Assembly: GCA_027082955.1 (NCBI GenBank)
Contig: JALWTA010000001.1
Span: forward strand, 1-64,000
DNA length: 64,000 bases
Direction: 5' to 3'
DNA from: Sulfurovum sp.
GTDB taxonomy: Bacteria > Campylobacterota > Campylobacteria > Campylobacterales > Sulfurovaceae
Both the position numbers and the translations under genes were made by a program. This document shows positions 26,658 to 36,111 of this stretch, piece after piece. Under the pieces are notes generated by a model. That model saw only the letters and a list, made by a program, of their open reading frames with translations, did not search any database and was not told where the DNA came from. Numbering within the stretch: position 1 is the first letter of the stretch; each line of letters begins with the position of its first letter.

Positions 26658-28342
26658 ACCTCATCTCCATCAAATAGTGTCGGCTGCTGTGCCGCGGGTT
26701 TGCGTACATCTTTATCGATGTAGATAGACTGTGTCGGGAATGCCAATGTAATATCCTCTTCCGCCTGTATACGCTCGATGATCTCCATAGAGATGGTACT
26801 GCGCAGGGTCAGGGTCGCATAGGCATTGGTATGGTACCATGCCGATATTTTAATACCATAGGGTTCGATAAAGCTGTAAATACGCGGTTCGACATTGGTA
26901 TTTTTCATACTGTACTGGCTTCTGAGCTTATTGAGCTGCTTACGTGTGATTTCAGTATATCCCTTGGCATACTTTTTCGTTACCTCTTTTGCGATGTTGA
27001 CCGCTTTGGATGCATTGGAATCGAACGTCACGGTAAAGTCTATCCCATCCCAAACGGTTTTAAGCCCGGCATGAGAATAATTGGCAATCATGTCGGTAAA
27101 GATGTAGTTGTTGGGCACAAAGATGATACGCCCTGCCCTTCGGTTGTGCATATAGGTTGTTAGAGTGATATCTTCCTGGATGGTCATACGAAGCAGTGAA
27201 ATATCGACCACATCCCCCACATACTCCATACCGTTTCGGACGAACTTCACCCTGTCACCCACATGGATCGCACCGCCGACAATGATCACGAACCACCCCA
27301 TCAGCGACATAAACCAGTCCTTGAGCGCAATGGCGATACCCGCCGAGGCAAACCCGAGAATGGTCACCAGATAACTGACATTCTCAATATAGGCAAAAAG
27401 CAGTGTCAATAACAGCAGTGTAACAAAGGTAATGTTGAGAAATTTGTTGATCGTATAGAAACGTTCGTTGTCTGACATGTACTTTTTGACAAGGAACTTG
27501 ATCAGGAAAAGCAAAATCAGGAAAACAAGAATGACGATCCCGATCGTCGTTGCTTTCTGTATCTCTTTTTTGATCTCAGCCTGAAGGTTGAGCTTGATCT
27601 CATCGATCTTTTTGGTATAGACACTCTGTGTTGTCTTAAATATCTCTACAACCGGAGTAAAGGTCTCAATCTGATCTTCCGTCGCTTTAAGCGCTTTGAC
27701 ATATGTCGGATTGGCAGGATCTTTCTGAAGCAGTGCCCGTAAGATAAGTGCTTTTTCTTTCAGCTCTTTCATCACAGAGCGTATTGAATGGTAACGCTCA
27801 TTATACTCTTTCTGGTCATTCTTCAGTTTCTCCTGATAAGAGAGTGCGGCGATGATGGAAAAAGGGTTGCTCACATGTGGTACTTCACCGATATCCGGCG
27901 GTTTTAGAAACTTTTTAAAAGGGTCTTTCTCATACTCTTTGAGCAGCTGCAGTTTGCCTTCCAGTATCTTTTTCTCATTCTTCAGTTTTTCAAATATTTT
28001 TCTCTGCTCTTTGTTCAAAAGCCGTTTTTGGCTGAAGGCTTTAAGCTCGTCGATCTTCTTGTCAAGTGCGGCTTCTTGAATCTTCAATTCTTTGTAAATG
28101 TGGTAGTTGCTGTATATCTTTGACCAGATGTTGTTATCGAGCAGTGCTTTGTCAAGCCGTTTCTCTTCACTGACCAGTTCACGTATACTCATCCCCTCGC
28201 CATTCATGGTGATACGTTTTTCCACAGGTACGGTTGCATTTTTGCCATGGTCCAAAGCAGCAGGGGCTGCCGCCAAACGCGCTGTTGCAACCAAGGAAAG
28301 AACGGCGACAAGCAGTATACGCAGATAACGCAAATGCATCAT
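26654..28342 (-). CDS. MscS-family mechanosensitive channel with long periplasmic coiled coil
   Basis: A 562-residue channel. A signal peptide or first helix (LRILLVAVLSLVATARLAAA) is followed by about 230 residues of lysine- and glutamate-rich coiled coil (for example EKLKNEKKILEGKLQLLKEY). Helices around residues 268-350 and the MscS core come next: LGFASAGIAIALKDWFMSLM is the pore helix with its small residues and VGDVVDISLLRMT lies in the beta domain. It should open under membrane tension. ATGA overlaps link it to aroB upstream and mtaB downstream. Confidence 0.9.
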   Translation of the reverse strand: MMHLRYLRILLVAVLSLVATARLAAAPAALDHGKNATVPVEKRITMNGEGMSIRELVSEEKRLDKALLDNNIWSKIYSNYHIYKELKIQEAALDKKIDELKAFSQKRLLNKEQRKIFEKLKNEKKILEGKLQLLKEYEKDPFKKFLKPPDIGEVPHVSNPFSIIAALSYQEKLKNDQKEYNERYHSIRSVMKELKEKALILRALLQKDPANPTYVKALKATEDQIETFTPVVEIFKTTQSVYTKKIDEIKLNLQAEIKKEIQKATTIGIVILVFLILLFLIKFLVKKYMSDNERFYTINKFLNITFVTLLLLTLLFAYIENVSYLVTILGFASAGIAIALKDWFMSLMGWFVIIVGGAIHVGDRVKFVRNGMEYVGDVVDISLLRMTIQEDITLTTYMHNRRAGRIIFVPNNYIFTDMIANYSHAGLKTVWDGIDFTVTFDSNASKAVNIAKEVTKKYAKGYTEITRKQLNKLRSQYSMKNTNVEPRIYSFIEPYGIKISAWYHTNAYATLTLRSTISMEIIERIQAEEDITLAFPTQSIYIDKDVRKPAAQQPTLFDGDEV

Positions 28343-29388
28343 TGCACTCCAAAACGGCGCAACACTGATTTTACTACATCACTTTCAAGCCCCTCGACAA
28401 TACGGTGTGAGCCGATACCCACAGGGAGAATAAACTTGATACTGTTATGCGCACTCTTTTTGTCAAGGAAAAAGTGTTCGTAAAAATCATCGATATCTTG
28501 TATGCTATAGCTGGTCGGTAACCCTGCACGCTCCAGCAGCGCTTTGACCTCATCGGCTTCAGAGGGTTTCATCATGCCAAGCTCAACTGCCAATGCATTT
28601 GCCATAACCATGCCTATGGCAACCGCTTCACCATGCAGGTAGGTAGTGTAGTTCGTTTCATTCTCTACCACGTGTCCAAAGGTATGCCCGTAGTTCAGCA
28701 CAGCCCTGATACCTGCTTCCTTTTCATCCTGATTGACAACCCAAGCCTTAAGCTCTACACTGCGCCGAATCGCCTCTTTTAGCTGCTCCGTATCTTTCAG
28801 ATCGGCAAATTGGAGAAAGTTGAAGTAGTCTTTGTCGAACATCACCGCCATCTTGACGATCTCGGCAAAGCCGGCAGCAAACTCACGTTCGGGAAGTGTA
28901 TCTAAGAACGCAGGGTCGATGTAAACTGCTTTGGGCTGATAGAATGCCCCTATCAGATTCTTGCCGTACTTGTTGTTCACCCCGGTTTTGCCGCCCACAC
29001 TTGCATCGACCTGGCTCAGCAGTGTCGTAGGGATCTGCACAAAATCGATTCCTCTCTGATAAAGACTCGCCGTAAATCCGCTCATATCACCGATCACACC
29101 GCCCCCAAAAGCGATAAGGAGCGATTTTCTGTCAAGTTTCTGTTCAAAACATTCATTGAGGATATGCTCCACCGTCTCAAGCGTCTTGTACTGTTCTCCG
29201 TCAGGAACTGTCACCACATGCAGCTGTGGTGCTTCTATGTGAGACAAAAGCGTATCAAGATGCAGTCCGGCAACGGTCGGGTTGGTCACGACAACGACTT
29301 TGGTATGGTAAACAAGTTTGGGAAGTGCATCGATGGTAATATCATATTTTACCGGTTTGGACGGCTGCAGTTCAATTGGGACGATCAT
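28339..29388 (-). CDS. aroB: 3-dehydroquinate synthase
   Basis: A 349-residue AroB, step two of the shikimate pathway, which converts DAHP to 3-dehydroquinate with NAD and a divalent metal. The NAD-binding and catalytic stretch LIAFGGGVIGDMSGFTASLY, the following QIPTTLLSQVDASVGGKTGVN motif, and metal ligands near AGFAEIVKMA, LNYGHTFGHVVE and YLHGEAVAIGM are present. The length fits. It is the first gene of the 12-kb leftward directon. The start is preceded by AAGG. Confidence 0.96.
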   Translation of the reverse strand: MIVPIELQPSKPVKYDITIDALPKLVYHTKVVVVTNPTVAGLHLDTLLSHIEAPQLHVVTVPDGEQYKTLETVEHILNECFEQKLDRKSLLIAFGGGVIGDMSGFTASLYQRGIDFVQIPTTLLSQVDASVGGKTGVNNKYGKNLIGAFYQPKAVYIDPAFLDTLPEREFAAGFAEIVKMAVMFDKDYFNFLQFADLKDTEQLKEAIRRSVELKAWVVNQDEKEAGIRAVLNYGHTFGHVVENETNYTTYLHGEAVAIGMVMANALAVELGMMKPSEADEVKALLERAGLPTSYSIQDIDDFYEHFFLDKKSAHNSIKFILPVGIGSHRIVEGLESDVVKSVLRRFGVQ

Positions 29389-29405
29389 CGGGAAAACCTT
29401 GAAAT

Positions 29406-29441
29406 ATATAAGATAATAATGTGCTTTATTTTATCTTATAT
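29406..29441. terminator. AT-rich hairpin between the COG3400 gene and aroB
   Basis: ATATAAGATAA (29406-29416) and its exact complement TTATCTTATAT (29431-29441) form an 11-bp stem with a 14-nt loop in the 57-bp gap between the COG3400 gene and aroB. It could end the COG3400 transcript or act as an operator at the aroB promoter. The low stability and the lack of a long T-run leave the choice open. Confidence 0.4.
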
Positions 29442-29445
29442 GCCC

Positions 29446-30903
29446 TTAAGAACAGCCCGCTGGGGCTGATGCCTCCTCACTGGCAGCATACGGCACAAGC
29501 AGTTTAGGATGTTTTTTGGAGGTAAGCAGAAAATCGCGAACTCGCGTTGAAATGAATTTCCAAAGTCCACCTGTATGCATTGTCTTGTCAAACGGTGCGA
29601 TCTGCAGCACATTTTCCATAGACCCCAATTCTCTGACAGGGTTTGCTACCTGCTGTTCGATATGTATGGTCATATTGAAAATATGCGACAAGGTCTCATA
29701 ATGTTCTACAATCATCTGTTTGCTTTGGAAATCCCCTTCCGGATCGTAATCACACAGACACATCTCCAACCCCAGTGTCTCGGCAACATCGAATGCAGTG
29801 GAGGAGATGGACTCCATTTTTCTGTCATCGTTTTCCAACAATATCACTGCCCGTTGGATATTGTAAAGCAGTCTGTCACCGAAGAGATAGACCACTTTCC
29901 GAAGCACATAGAGCGTCTGCATGATCTTCTCATCCACGAAAGCGTCCCTGCTGCATAGTACAAGCCCAATATCGTACTCTTGCACATCATACTCGATCAG
30001 ATGGGTGATCTCAGCATCATCGTAACAGACCGATATAGTCACCCTGTCCGATTCATAGCTTTTGATCTCATCAATCAGTGCAAAATTGTTCGGATAGAGC
30101 AAACGCACAAAAAGCTGTTTCTCTTCAAGCTGCTCAAGCATGTAAATGCTCTCTTGCAGATAAAGCAGCGCATCTTTCTGGTCATTCCTAAAATCTATAA
30201 GAAGGTAGAGGTCTTTACCAAAAGGCTCAGGGAAGAGTCCGATACGCTTGTTGATGGTGCGGTATATTCCCTCCAAAACCATTGGTTTTCCCATGACAAG
30301 CAGTATGTCATTGGGAAGAATAGTCGTGGCGCTGGTAGGCAGTATCTGTTTCTCTTTGCGATAGATCGCGGCTATTTTCCACTTACGCTGCAAAATGGAA
30401 CCGACATGTCTGTAAGCATAGGTGCTACCGAAAGGTACATGTATCTCCATGATCTCACCGCGCCCAAGTCCGACGTTCTGGGCAATCACAGGAACATTGG
30501 GAAGCTGATCGTACAGGTGTGACGCAATGAGCTCATCGCTGTTGATCACAGTTACATTCTCTTCATCACGTCCCGCTTGGGGATCATCCCACTGATTGAC
30601 AAAGACCACTCGTATTCTCTCTGCTACCAAACGCACGTTCTTAAGGGTGTACAGGGCATCTTCGCGGTTTTCCATCACAATGAAAACATGGCTGAACGTC
30701 ACTTCGTCCATGATATGCCGGATTCTTGCATAACTTGTCGGATCGGCTTTGAAGAGCGTAATGTTTTTTCCCATCTTCTCAGGTGTAACCCCTTCACGAA
30801 AGCAGGTCACATAGTAGCGATTCTCCGCGACCCGTTTACGCCCTATCCATTCTACAAAATGTTTGGCAATGCTGCCATCGGCAAGTATCAGTATGTTCTT
30901 CAT
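29446..30903 (-). CDS. COG3400 protein (TrkA-N/TrkA-C-like)
   Basis: A 485-residue soluble protein. The N-terminal Rossmann-like part [20 protein letters not shown] resembles TrkA-N/RCK regulators of potassium transport, and a middle segment ([20 protein letters not shown] to [15 protein letters not shown]) looks like a TrkA-C domain. The remainder, about 270 residues, is specific to this epsilonproteobacterial family (COG3400). A regulatory role on a K+ or other cation transporter is inferred. No transporter subunit is adjacent. It is divergent from tgt. Confidence 0.75.
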   Translation of the reverse strand: MKNILILADGSIAKHFVEWIGRKRVAENRYYVTCFREGVTPEKMGKNITLFKADPTSYARIRHIMDEVTFSHVFIVMENREDALYTLKNVRLVAERIRVVFVNQWDDPQAGRDEENVTVINSDELIASHLYDQLPNVPVIAQNVGLGRGEIMEIHVPFGSTYAYRHVGSILQRKWKIAAIYRKEKQILPTSATTILPNDILLVMGKPMVLEGIYRTINKRIGLFPEPFGKDLYLLIDFRNDQKDALLYLQESIYMLEQLEEKQLFVRLLYPNNFALIDEIKSYESDRVTISVCYDDAEITHLIEYDVQEYDIGLVLCSRDAFVDEKIMQTLYVLRKVVYLFGDRLLYNIQRAVILLENDDRKMESISSTAFDVAETLGLEMCLCDYDPEGDFQSKQMIVEHYETLSHIFNMTIHIEQQVANPVRELGSMENVLQIAPFDKTMHTGGLWKFISTRVRDFLLTSKKHPKLLVPYAASEEASAPAGCS

Positions 30904-30958
30904 TTATGCCCTAATGCGATATAATCTCTCACTTGATTTAAGAGGATATTATAACACA

Positions 30959-32089
30959 ATGCAATTTCAGATAGATAAAACCGACGGCAACGCCAGAGCC
31001 TGCACCATCAAAACCGCACACTCTACCATACAGACACCGGTATTTATGCCTGTAGGTACCGTCGGTGCCGTCAAAGCACTCGATGCAACCGATCTTGAAA
31101 CCTTCATCAAACCGCAGATCATTCTTGCCAATACCTATCATATGTACATTCGCCCGGGGGATGATGTGGTTGCCAAGATGGGAAAACTGCACGGCTTTAC
31201 CAAATTTCCCAAAAGCTTTTTGACCGACAGCGGCGGATTTCAAGCCTTTTCACTGAGTGACAATGTCAAGATAGACGAAGGAGGCATCACCTTTCGCAGC
31301 CATCTTGACGGGAGCAAACACTACTTTACGCCCAAAAAGGTCATAGACATCCAGCACAACCTCGGCTCGGACATTATGATGATCCTTGATGACCTTGTCG
31401 CCCTGCCTGCCACACAGGAACGCATCGCTGAGAGTATTGAGCGTACGACACGCTGGGCACAAGAGAGCATCGACTACTTCCGTGCCAAACAAAAGGAGGG
31501 TATCGGGGTAGATCAGAATATCTTCGCCATCATACAGGGCGGTACCGATAAAGCCTTTAGAGAGAAGTCTGCCAAAGAGCTGTGTGCAATGGATTTTGAC
31601 GGTTTTGCCATCGGCGGACTGAGCGTTGGAGAGTCGAACAAAGATATGTACGAGACGGTTGCATGGATCACCCCATTCATGCCCAAAGAGAAGCCGCGCT
31701 ATCTTATGGGTGTGGGTACTCCGGAAGATCTGGTAGAAAACGTTTATCGCGGGGTAGATATGTTCGACTGTGTCATGCCCACACGCAACGCCCGTAACGG
31801 AACGCTCTTTACCTCTTTTGGCAAAATCAACATCAAAAAAGCCTGCTTTACCACCGATGAGTCACCCATCGACCCAGAGTGTAACTGTATGGTGTGCCAA
31901 ACCTACTCACGCGCCTACCTTCGCCATCTCTTCAGAGCCCGTGAGATCACCTACTTCCGTCTGGCGACCATCCACAACCTCTACTACTATCTTGATTTGA
32001 TGAAACAGATGAGAGAGGCGATCCTCGAAGAGCGGTTTGAGGCGTTTAGAAAAAGATTTTACGAAAAGCGTGGCACAACAGCTCCGTAA
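30959..32089 (+). CDS. tgt: Queuine tRNA-ribosyltransferase
   Basis: A 376-residue TGT that exchanges guanine 34 for preQ1 in tRNAs with GUN anticodons. The catalytic Asp lies in [12 protein letters not shown], and the second Asp in [23 protein letters not shown] is part of the substrate pocket, [14 protein letters not shown] is the tRNA-binding motif, and the zinc site is [18 protein letters not shown]. The conserved start [10 protein letters not shown] is at 30959. TATTAT ends only seven bases upstream, so the message may be nearly leaderless, although TATAAT at 30920-30925 is an alternative -10. Confidence 0.96.
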   Translation: MQFQIDKTDGNARACTIKTAHSTIQTPVFMPVGTVGAVKALDATDLETFIKPQIILANTYHMYIRPGDDVVAKMGKLHGFTKFPKSFLTDSGGFQAFSLSDNVKIDEGGITFRSHLDGSKHYFTPKKVIDIQHNLGSDIMMILDDLVALPATQERIAESIERTTRWAQESIDYFRAKQKEGIGVDQNIFAIIQGGTDKAFREKSAKELCAMDFDGFAIGGLSVGESNKDMYETVAWITPFMPKEKPRYLMGVGTPEDLVENVYRGVDMFDCVMPTRNARNGTLFTSFGKINIKKACFTTDESPIDPECNCMVCQTYSRAYLRHLFRAREITYFRLATIHNLYYYLDLMKQMREAILEERFEAFRKRFYEKRGTTAP

Positions 32090-32117
32090 CATATACATCG
32101 ATTTACAAAGGGTACTT

Positions 32118-33311
32118 CTAATACAGAAACCCAAACAACCACAGCGGTATTTTATGTTGAAATCCTACTTCAATACCATCTGAGACCACAAAAGCGTTGT
32201 TCAAATCTTTTATCTGTTTGAACCCTTTATCCTTTCCCCCAATCTCGAATGTATATTGTCCATCCACCACAAAATCTCCTTTTTTAGGATAACTCAGTGT
32301 ATGACCTACTGATAGCATATTCAAAAAAAACTCTTCTCTTATAGTACCTATTTCGCTTTCTTGACAGTAGCAGTTGTTTAGGTTTGGATTGTTCAAATAG
32401 AGCTTTGCAGGTTTTGAGAATATGGTATCACCTTTGCTTTTTGCCTCAAGCCGGCTAAAGATATTTCCCAACGTCAGGTAATGTATATACTGATAGAGTG
32501 TTTTTCGGTTGATGCCTATCTTTTGTGCCAATGATGTAAGATTCAGCTCATAGGGTTTAGAGGCACAGATATAGGCAGCCAACTGTTTAAGTTTATGAAT
32601 ATTTGAGGGCTCAATATTGAAAATTATAGGCAGGTCACTCTCTATGACAGTATTGATCGTCTCTTCAAGTTTGATGCAGTAGTTCTCTTTTGCCTCAAAA
32701 TAAAACGGGTAATACCCTACACGCAAATACTCTTTAAAATGTTCAAGAGGTTTGATCTCTCTTACAATCTCTTTAGCAATTGAAACATGATTATCTAAAA
32801 TTTCCTGAAGGGAATAGGATGAAAATGCTTTACCAAGTTTGAATGCTAAAAACTCTCTAAAGCTGAGCCCTTTGAGTCTATATATCATCGCTCTTCGGCT
32901 CAAATCGGCTTTTTTATGCTCAAAAACAATAGCACTGCTGCCGCTAAATATCACCTTAATATCCAAAAAATCATAAATCTCCTTTAGCTCCACTTCGAAA
33001 TCTTTATATTTGTGTATCTCATCTATGACCAAGACTTTCCCGCCGATATTATAAAAATCTTCCGCTATATCAAAGAGTTTCATGTTGCTTGTGCTAATGC
33101 TGTCTACACTAAAATAAAGTTTTTTCTCTTCTTCGATATCGAGTGCTTGTAGATACTGAAGCAAAAAAGTTGTTTTACCAATTCCTCTTGCTCCTATGAG
33201 ACCGATAAGCCTTTCATTAAAATCTACCACATCAAAAAAATATCTTTTGTACGATATATTGTCTAATTTTTTATAGATATATGCCTGCTTTCTAAAGAGT
33301 ACTTCTAACAT
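32118..33311 (-). CDS. AAA ATPase with DUF4143-like C-terminus
   Basis: A 397-residue ATPase of the common archaeal/bacterial ATP_bind family: Walker A LIGARGIGKTTFLLQYL, Walker B KVLVIDEIHK, sensor GSSAIVFEHKKADLSRRA and the trait LKGLSFREFLAF. A winged-helix-like and DUF4143-type C-terminus follows. The function is unknown; such proteins vary in presence among strains and are often horizontally moved. Its composition is more AT-rich than tgt. It converges on tgt with a 28-bp gap. Confidence 0.8.
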   Translation of the reverse strand: MLEVLFRKQAYIYKKLDNISYKRYFFDVVDFNERLIGLIGARGIGKTTFLLQYLQALDIEEEKKLYFSVDSISTSNMKLFDIAEDFYNIGGKVLVIDEIHKYKDFEVELKEIYDFLDIKVIFSGSSAIVFEHKKADLSRRAMIYRLKGLSFREFLAFKLGKAFSSYSLQEILDNHVSIAKEIVREIKPLEHFKEYLRVGYYPFYFEAKENYCIKLEETINTVIESDLPIIFNIEPSNIHKLKQLAAYICASKPYELNLTSLAQKIGINRKTLYQYIHYLTLGNIFSRLEAKSKGDTIFSKPAKLYLNNPNLNNCYCQESEIGTIREEFFLNMLSVGHTLSYPKKGDFVVDGQYTFEIGGKDKGFKQIKDLNNAFVVSDGIEVGFQHKIPLWLFGFLY

Positions 33312-33442
33312 AATTAGCCTTTTTGTATAGTATAAACAACATTATTATATATTTTTGTTTCTTAAAGTATTTATTTTAAGAAACAATGATAGATTTACCT
33401 GTTATGCTATATTATATGGCAATACTAATCATAAGGTATACA

Positions 33443-34018
33443 ATGATTCCCTTTAATAAACTCGGATGGGCATTTCACCGTTTTGGCAAGCGTATTTACC
33501 CGCAGGAGGTACGCCAGAATCTCTGTTATTTTCTTGACACACTCCCACCAGAGGCAAAGGTACTCGATGTCGGTGCAGGAACTGGAGTACTGTGTGAGCT
33601 TTCATTGGCATGCCGAGATGATCTTGTATTGAGCGCTGCTGACCCTGCTGAGGGAATGCTCCAATATTGTAGAGAGAGTGTACATACAGTGGTTGCACCT
33701 GCTGAGACACTGCCATTTGACAATAACAGCTTCGATGGTGTGCTGATGGGTGAAGCACTGCACCATTTTCGCAATGTCGATGCAGCACTTTTGGAAATAA
33801 AGCGCATACTCAAACCAAACGGGATGCTCTTTATCTATGATTTTAATCCCAAAAAGTTCAAAGGTGCATTCATTGCAAAAAGTGAAATACTTTTAGGAGA
33901 ACCAGGCAACTTCTTTGTACCCTCCGAACTTGCAGAAAAACTCTCATCCTTCGGCTTTCAGGCAACAATCCAACAATATGGATACCGCTACACCGTACAT
34001 GCAAAAAAAGGGAAATAA
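33443..34018 (+). CDS. Class I SAM-dependent methyltransferase
   Basis: A 191-residue methyltransferase (Methyltransf_11). Motif I is KVLDVGAGTGVLCEL, the acidic residue of motif II lies in SAADPAEGMLQYC, and motif IV/V regions are PFDNNSFDGVLMGEALHHF and RILKPNGMLFIYDF. ATG 33443 with AAGG six bases upstream starts the conserved part; an in-frame upstream extension is likely spurious. The substrate is unknown, perhaps a quinone or lipid precursor as in UbiE relatives. Confidence 0.82.
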   Translation: MIPFNKLGWAFHRFGKRIYPQEVRQNLCYFLDTLPPEAKVLDVGAGTGVLCELSLACRDDLVLSAADPAEGMLQYCRESVHTVVAPAETLPFDNNSFDGVLMGEALHHFRNVDAALLEIKRILKPNGMLFIYDFNPKKFKGAFIAKSEILLGEPGNFFVPSELAEKLSSFGFQATIQQYGYRYTVHAKKGK

Positions 34019-34123
34019 AAACTGTGCCTCTGCCGCGCACAAAGTGACCTCCTAAAAAGAAAGCTCTTCAGTCGCGGCATCGACTGGAAGAAGTTGACCT
34101 GGTGTTCTACGATCTTGAAAAGG

Positions 34124-34501
34124 TTACTGTCTGCGCTTTTTTTCAAGCAGCCATTCACGCGCCTCTTTTCGCTGGGAAAAGGGGAAATGTCTGATTTCGG
34201 CAGAGACAAAGTGCGATGCAATCTTTTCTGCAAATTCTCCTACAGGCGAGTCGGTCACAAATGCCAGACGCTTCACCTTTTTATGATGGTTGCGAATAAA
34301 GTGCAAGTGTTCCGTCAATGCGGCGAAATCTTTCCATCCCGGAAACGACTCTACCGCGATGATAATGCCTGCAAGCTTTCCATGCTCAGCGATAAACGGG
34401 TCGATTACTTTCACTGCCGTTTCAAAGTCTGTCGCAGTTAAAGCACCATCCGGTTCCAGTGTTACAATCGCCTTTTCTTTGTCAAGGGTAATACTCAGCA
34501 T
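34124..34501 (-). CDS. STAS/SpoIIAA-like domain protein
   Basis: A 125-residue cytoplasmic protein with the SpoIIAA-like/SEC14 fold (PF11964 type). The sequence LAGIIIAVESFPGWKDFAAL and the late VKRLAFVTDSPVGEFAEKIASHF carry the family pattern, in which a lipid or membrane-interacting role has been proposed. The function here is unknown. The 105-bp gap to the methyltransferase gene, on the left, contains no clear gene. Confidence 0.8.
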   Translation of the reverse strand: MLSITLDKEKAIVTLEPDGALTATDFETAVKVIDPFIAEHGKLAGIIIAVESFPGWKDFAALTEHLHFIRNHHKKVKRLAFVTDSPVGEFAEKIASHFVSAEIRHFPFSQRKEAREWLLEKKRRQ

Positions 34502-34587
34502 CGGTTTCCTTTATCGATTGTGATAGTCTCCAATAGACATCATAACAATATCTAGCTAAAAATAAAATAATTTTATATTATTTTTAT

Positions 34588-35481
34588 TTATTTTTTAACA
34601 TAAGGAACTTTTGCTGATGGGGTATTCTGGGAAGTTTTATGCAGATGTACATCCTGATCATCAAAGAAAATATCTGCCTTGAACGACTTGACTACCCTGC
34701 GTTTCTCCACCCCGCCAAGAAAGAACGCTTCATCGACACGCACATCCCATGCATCGAAGGTGCGTATCACCCTCTCAAAGGTTGAAAAATCCCTTGCGGT
34801 GATCAATGCCGTTTTGATAGGTGCCTTTTCCATAGGAAAACGCTGCTGTATCTGAGAGATGACTTTCAAAAGTTTGGCAAAAGGACCTTTGGGCAGCGGA
34901 TTTTTGGCATTTTTGCGTTCATGCTTCAAAAAGGCTTCAAGTCCGTGCTTTTGGTATATCTTCTCCGATTCGTCCGAGAAGAGTACGGCATCACCGTCAA
35001 ATGCGATGCGGACATCTTTTCGCTTGCCTCTCTTTTTGTATTTTTTGGGGATGATACGTGCTGCGGCGATCCCCTCGTTGATCGCCCTTTGGACATCCTC
35101 TTCGTGGGCTGAGAGAAAAAGATCGACATCGAAAGCTTTGAGATAGTTGCTAATAGGTGTACCCGCTGTCCAGCCTGCCCGTTCGATGTCAAGTCCATAC
35201 TTCTCTATGGAGTTGCGTATCCGCAGTCCGGTGGCGGCATTGTTGCGTGAAAGGACGATCACTTCAATGAGCTTGGCATCAAACGCTTTGTTGATGCGCA
35301 AAATATTACGTACAAAATCGAAAGCCGCACCACGTTTTAGCACACTGTTTTCATGGGCTATTTGATAGCGGTAATACTTCTCCAGCCCCTTTTTCTCAAA
35401 AAGCCTGTTCTCCTCTTCCAGATCGAACAGTGCACGCGAAGAGATCGCGATAACCAGTTTGTTCTTCAGATCGTATGCCAT
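34588..35481 (-). CDS. 5'-nucleotidase (PF06189 family)
   Basis: A 297-residue protein of the cytosolic 5'-nucleotidase family. The start KNKLVIAISSRALFDLEEEN, VIVLSRNNAATGLRIRNSIE, the catalytic-type acidic region VRIAFDGDAVLFSDESE and FFDDQDVHLHK near the C-terminus are characteristic. It dephosphorylates nucleoside monophosphates in the cytoplasm. It is divergent from lemA, with the two -10 boxes only a few bases apart (TATACT on the minus strand at about 35505, TATAAT on the plus strand at 35515). Confidence 0.85.
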   Translation of the reverse strand: MAYDLKNKLVIAISSRALFDLEEENRLFEKKGLEKYYRYQIAHENSVLKRGAAFDFVRNILRINKAFDAKLIEVIVLSRNNAATGLRIRNSIEKYGLDIERAGWTAGTPISNYLKAFDVDLFLSAHEEDVQRAINEGIAAARIIPKKYKKRGKRKDVRIAFDGDAVLFSDESEKIYQKHGLEAFLKHERKNAKNPLPKGPFAKLLKVISQIQQRFPMEKAPIKTALITARDFSTFERVIRTFDAWDVRVDEAFFLGGVEKRRVVKSFKADIFFDDQDVHLHKTSQNTPSAKVPYVKK

Positions 35482-35502
35482 GTTCTACTCTTTTTTTCCA
35501 TA

Positions 35503-35520
35503 AGTATAACGTGCTATAAT
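35503..35520. promoter_or_regulatory. Back-to-back promoters of nucleotidase and lemA
   Basis: On the plus strand TATAAT (35515-35520) lies 28 bp before the lemA ATG, which has AAGGAG upstream. On the minus strand TATACT (35508-35503) lies 22 bp before the nucleotidase ATG. The two sites nearly touch, so binding at one should affect the other. Confidence 0.55.
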
Positions 35521-35547
35521 AAAATAACTTAACCAAGGAGCCCTTAC

Positions 35548-36111
35548 ATGAGTTTTGGAAATATCGTATTATTAATCATTCTTGCCGTCGCAGTTTATCT
35601 CATTGCTATCTACAACAAGCTGGTTTCACTGCGTGCCGGTATCGATGCGGCATGGTCGGACATAGATGTACAGCTAAAACGCCGCTATGATCTCATCCCC
35701 GCACTGGTTGAAACGGTAAAAGGCTACAAAGACTATGAAGCAGGTACACTTGAAAAAGTCATCGCCGCACGACAAAAGGGGCTCAGTGCCAACAGTGTCG
35801 AAGAGAAAGCCGAAGCTGCCAATATGCTCAGTGGTGCCCTGGGAAAACTCTTTGCACTCGCAGAAGCCTACCCTGACCTCAAGGCAAATACCAATTTTCT
35901 CAAACTTCAAAATGAACTGAGCAGCCTTGAAGAGGCGATCCAGAATGCAAGACGCTACTACAACGCCATTGTACGTGACTACAATGCAAAGATTGCATCC
36001 TTCCCTGACCTCTTTGTCGCGCAGAAGTTCAACTTCACCAAACGGGATTATTTTGAATTGGATGAACAGGAGGCCGAAGCGGTCAAACAGATGCCAAAGA
36101 TCAGCTTCTAA
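35548..36111 (+). CDS. lemA: LemA family protein
   Basis: A 187-residue protein with an N-terminal membrane anchor (IVLLIILAVAVYLIAIYNKL) and a helical body. Motifs are VSLRAGIDAAWSDIDVQLKRR, YDLIPALVETVKGYKDYE and NARRYYNAIVRDYNAKIASF, diagnostic of LemA. Its partner DUF2207 protein begins at the very next base. LemA-type proteins usually occur with TPM- or DUF2207-domain membrane proteins; the process is unresolved, possibly membrane quality control. Confidence 0.93.
   Translation: MSFGNIVLLIILAVAVYLIAIYNKLVSLRAGIDAAWSDIDVQLKRRYDLIPALVETVKGYKDYEAGTLEKVIAARQKGLSANSVEEKAEAANMLSGALGKLFALAEAYPDLKANTNFLKLQNELSSLEEAIQNARRYYNAIVRDYNAKIASFPDLFVAQKFNFTKRDYFELDEQEAEAVKQMPKISF

Noticed and set aside
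34019-34123. Possible gene remnant in the methyltransferase-STAS gap
   Set aside because: The minus-strand frame there has no start signal of its own and no recognisable family; it could be chance.
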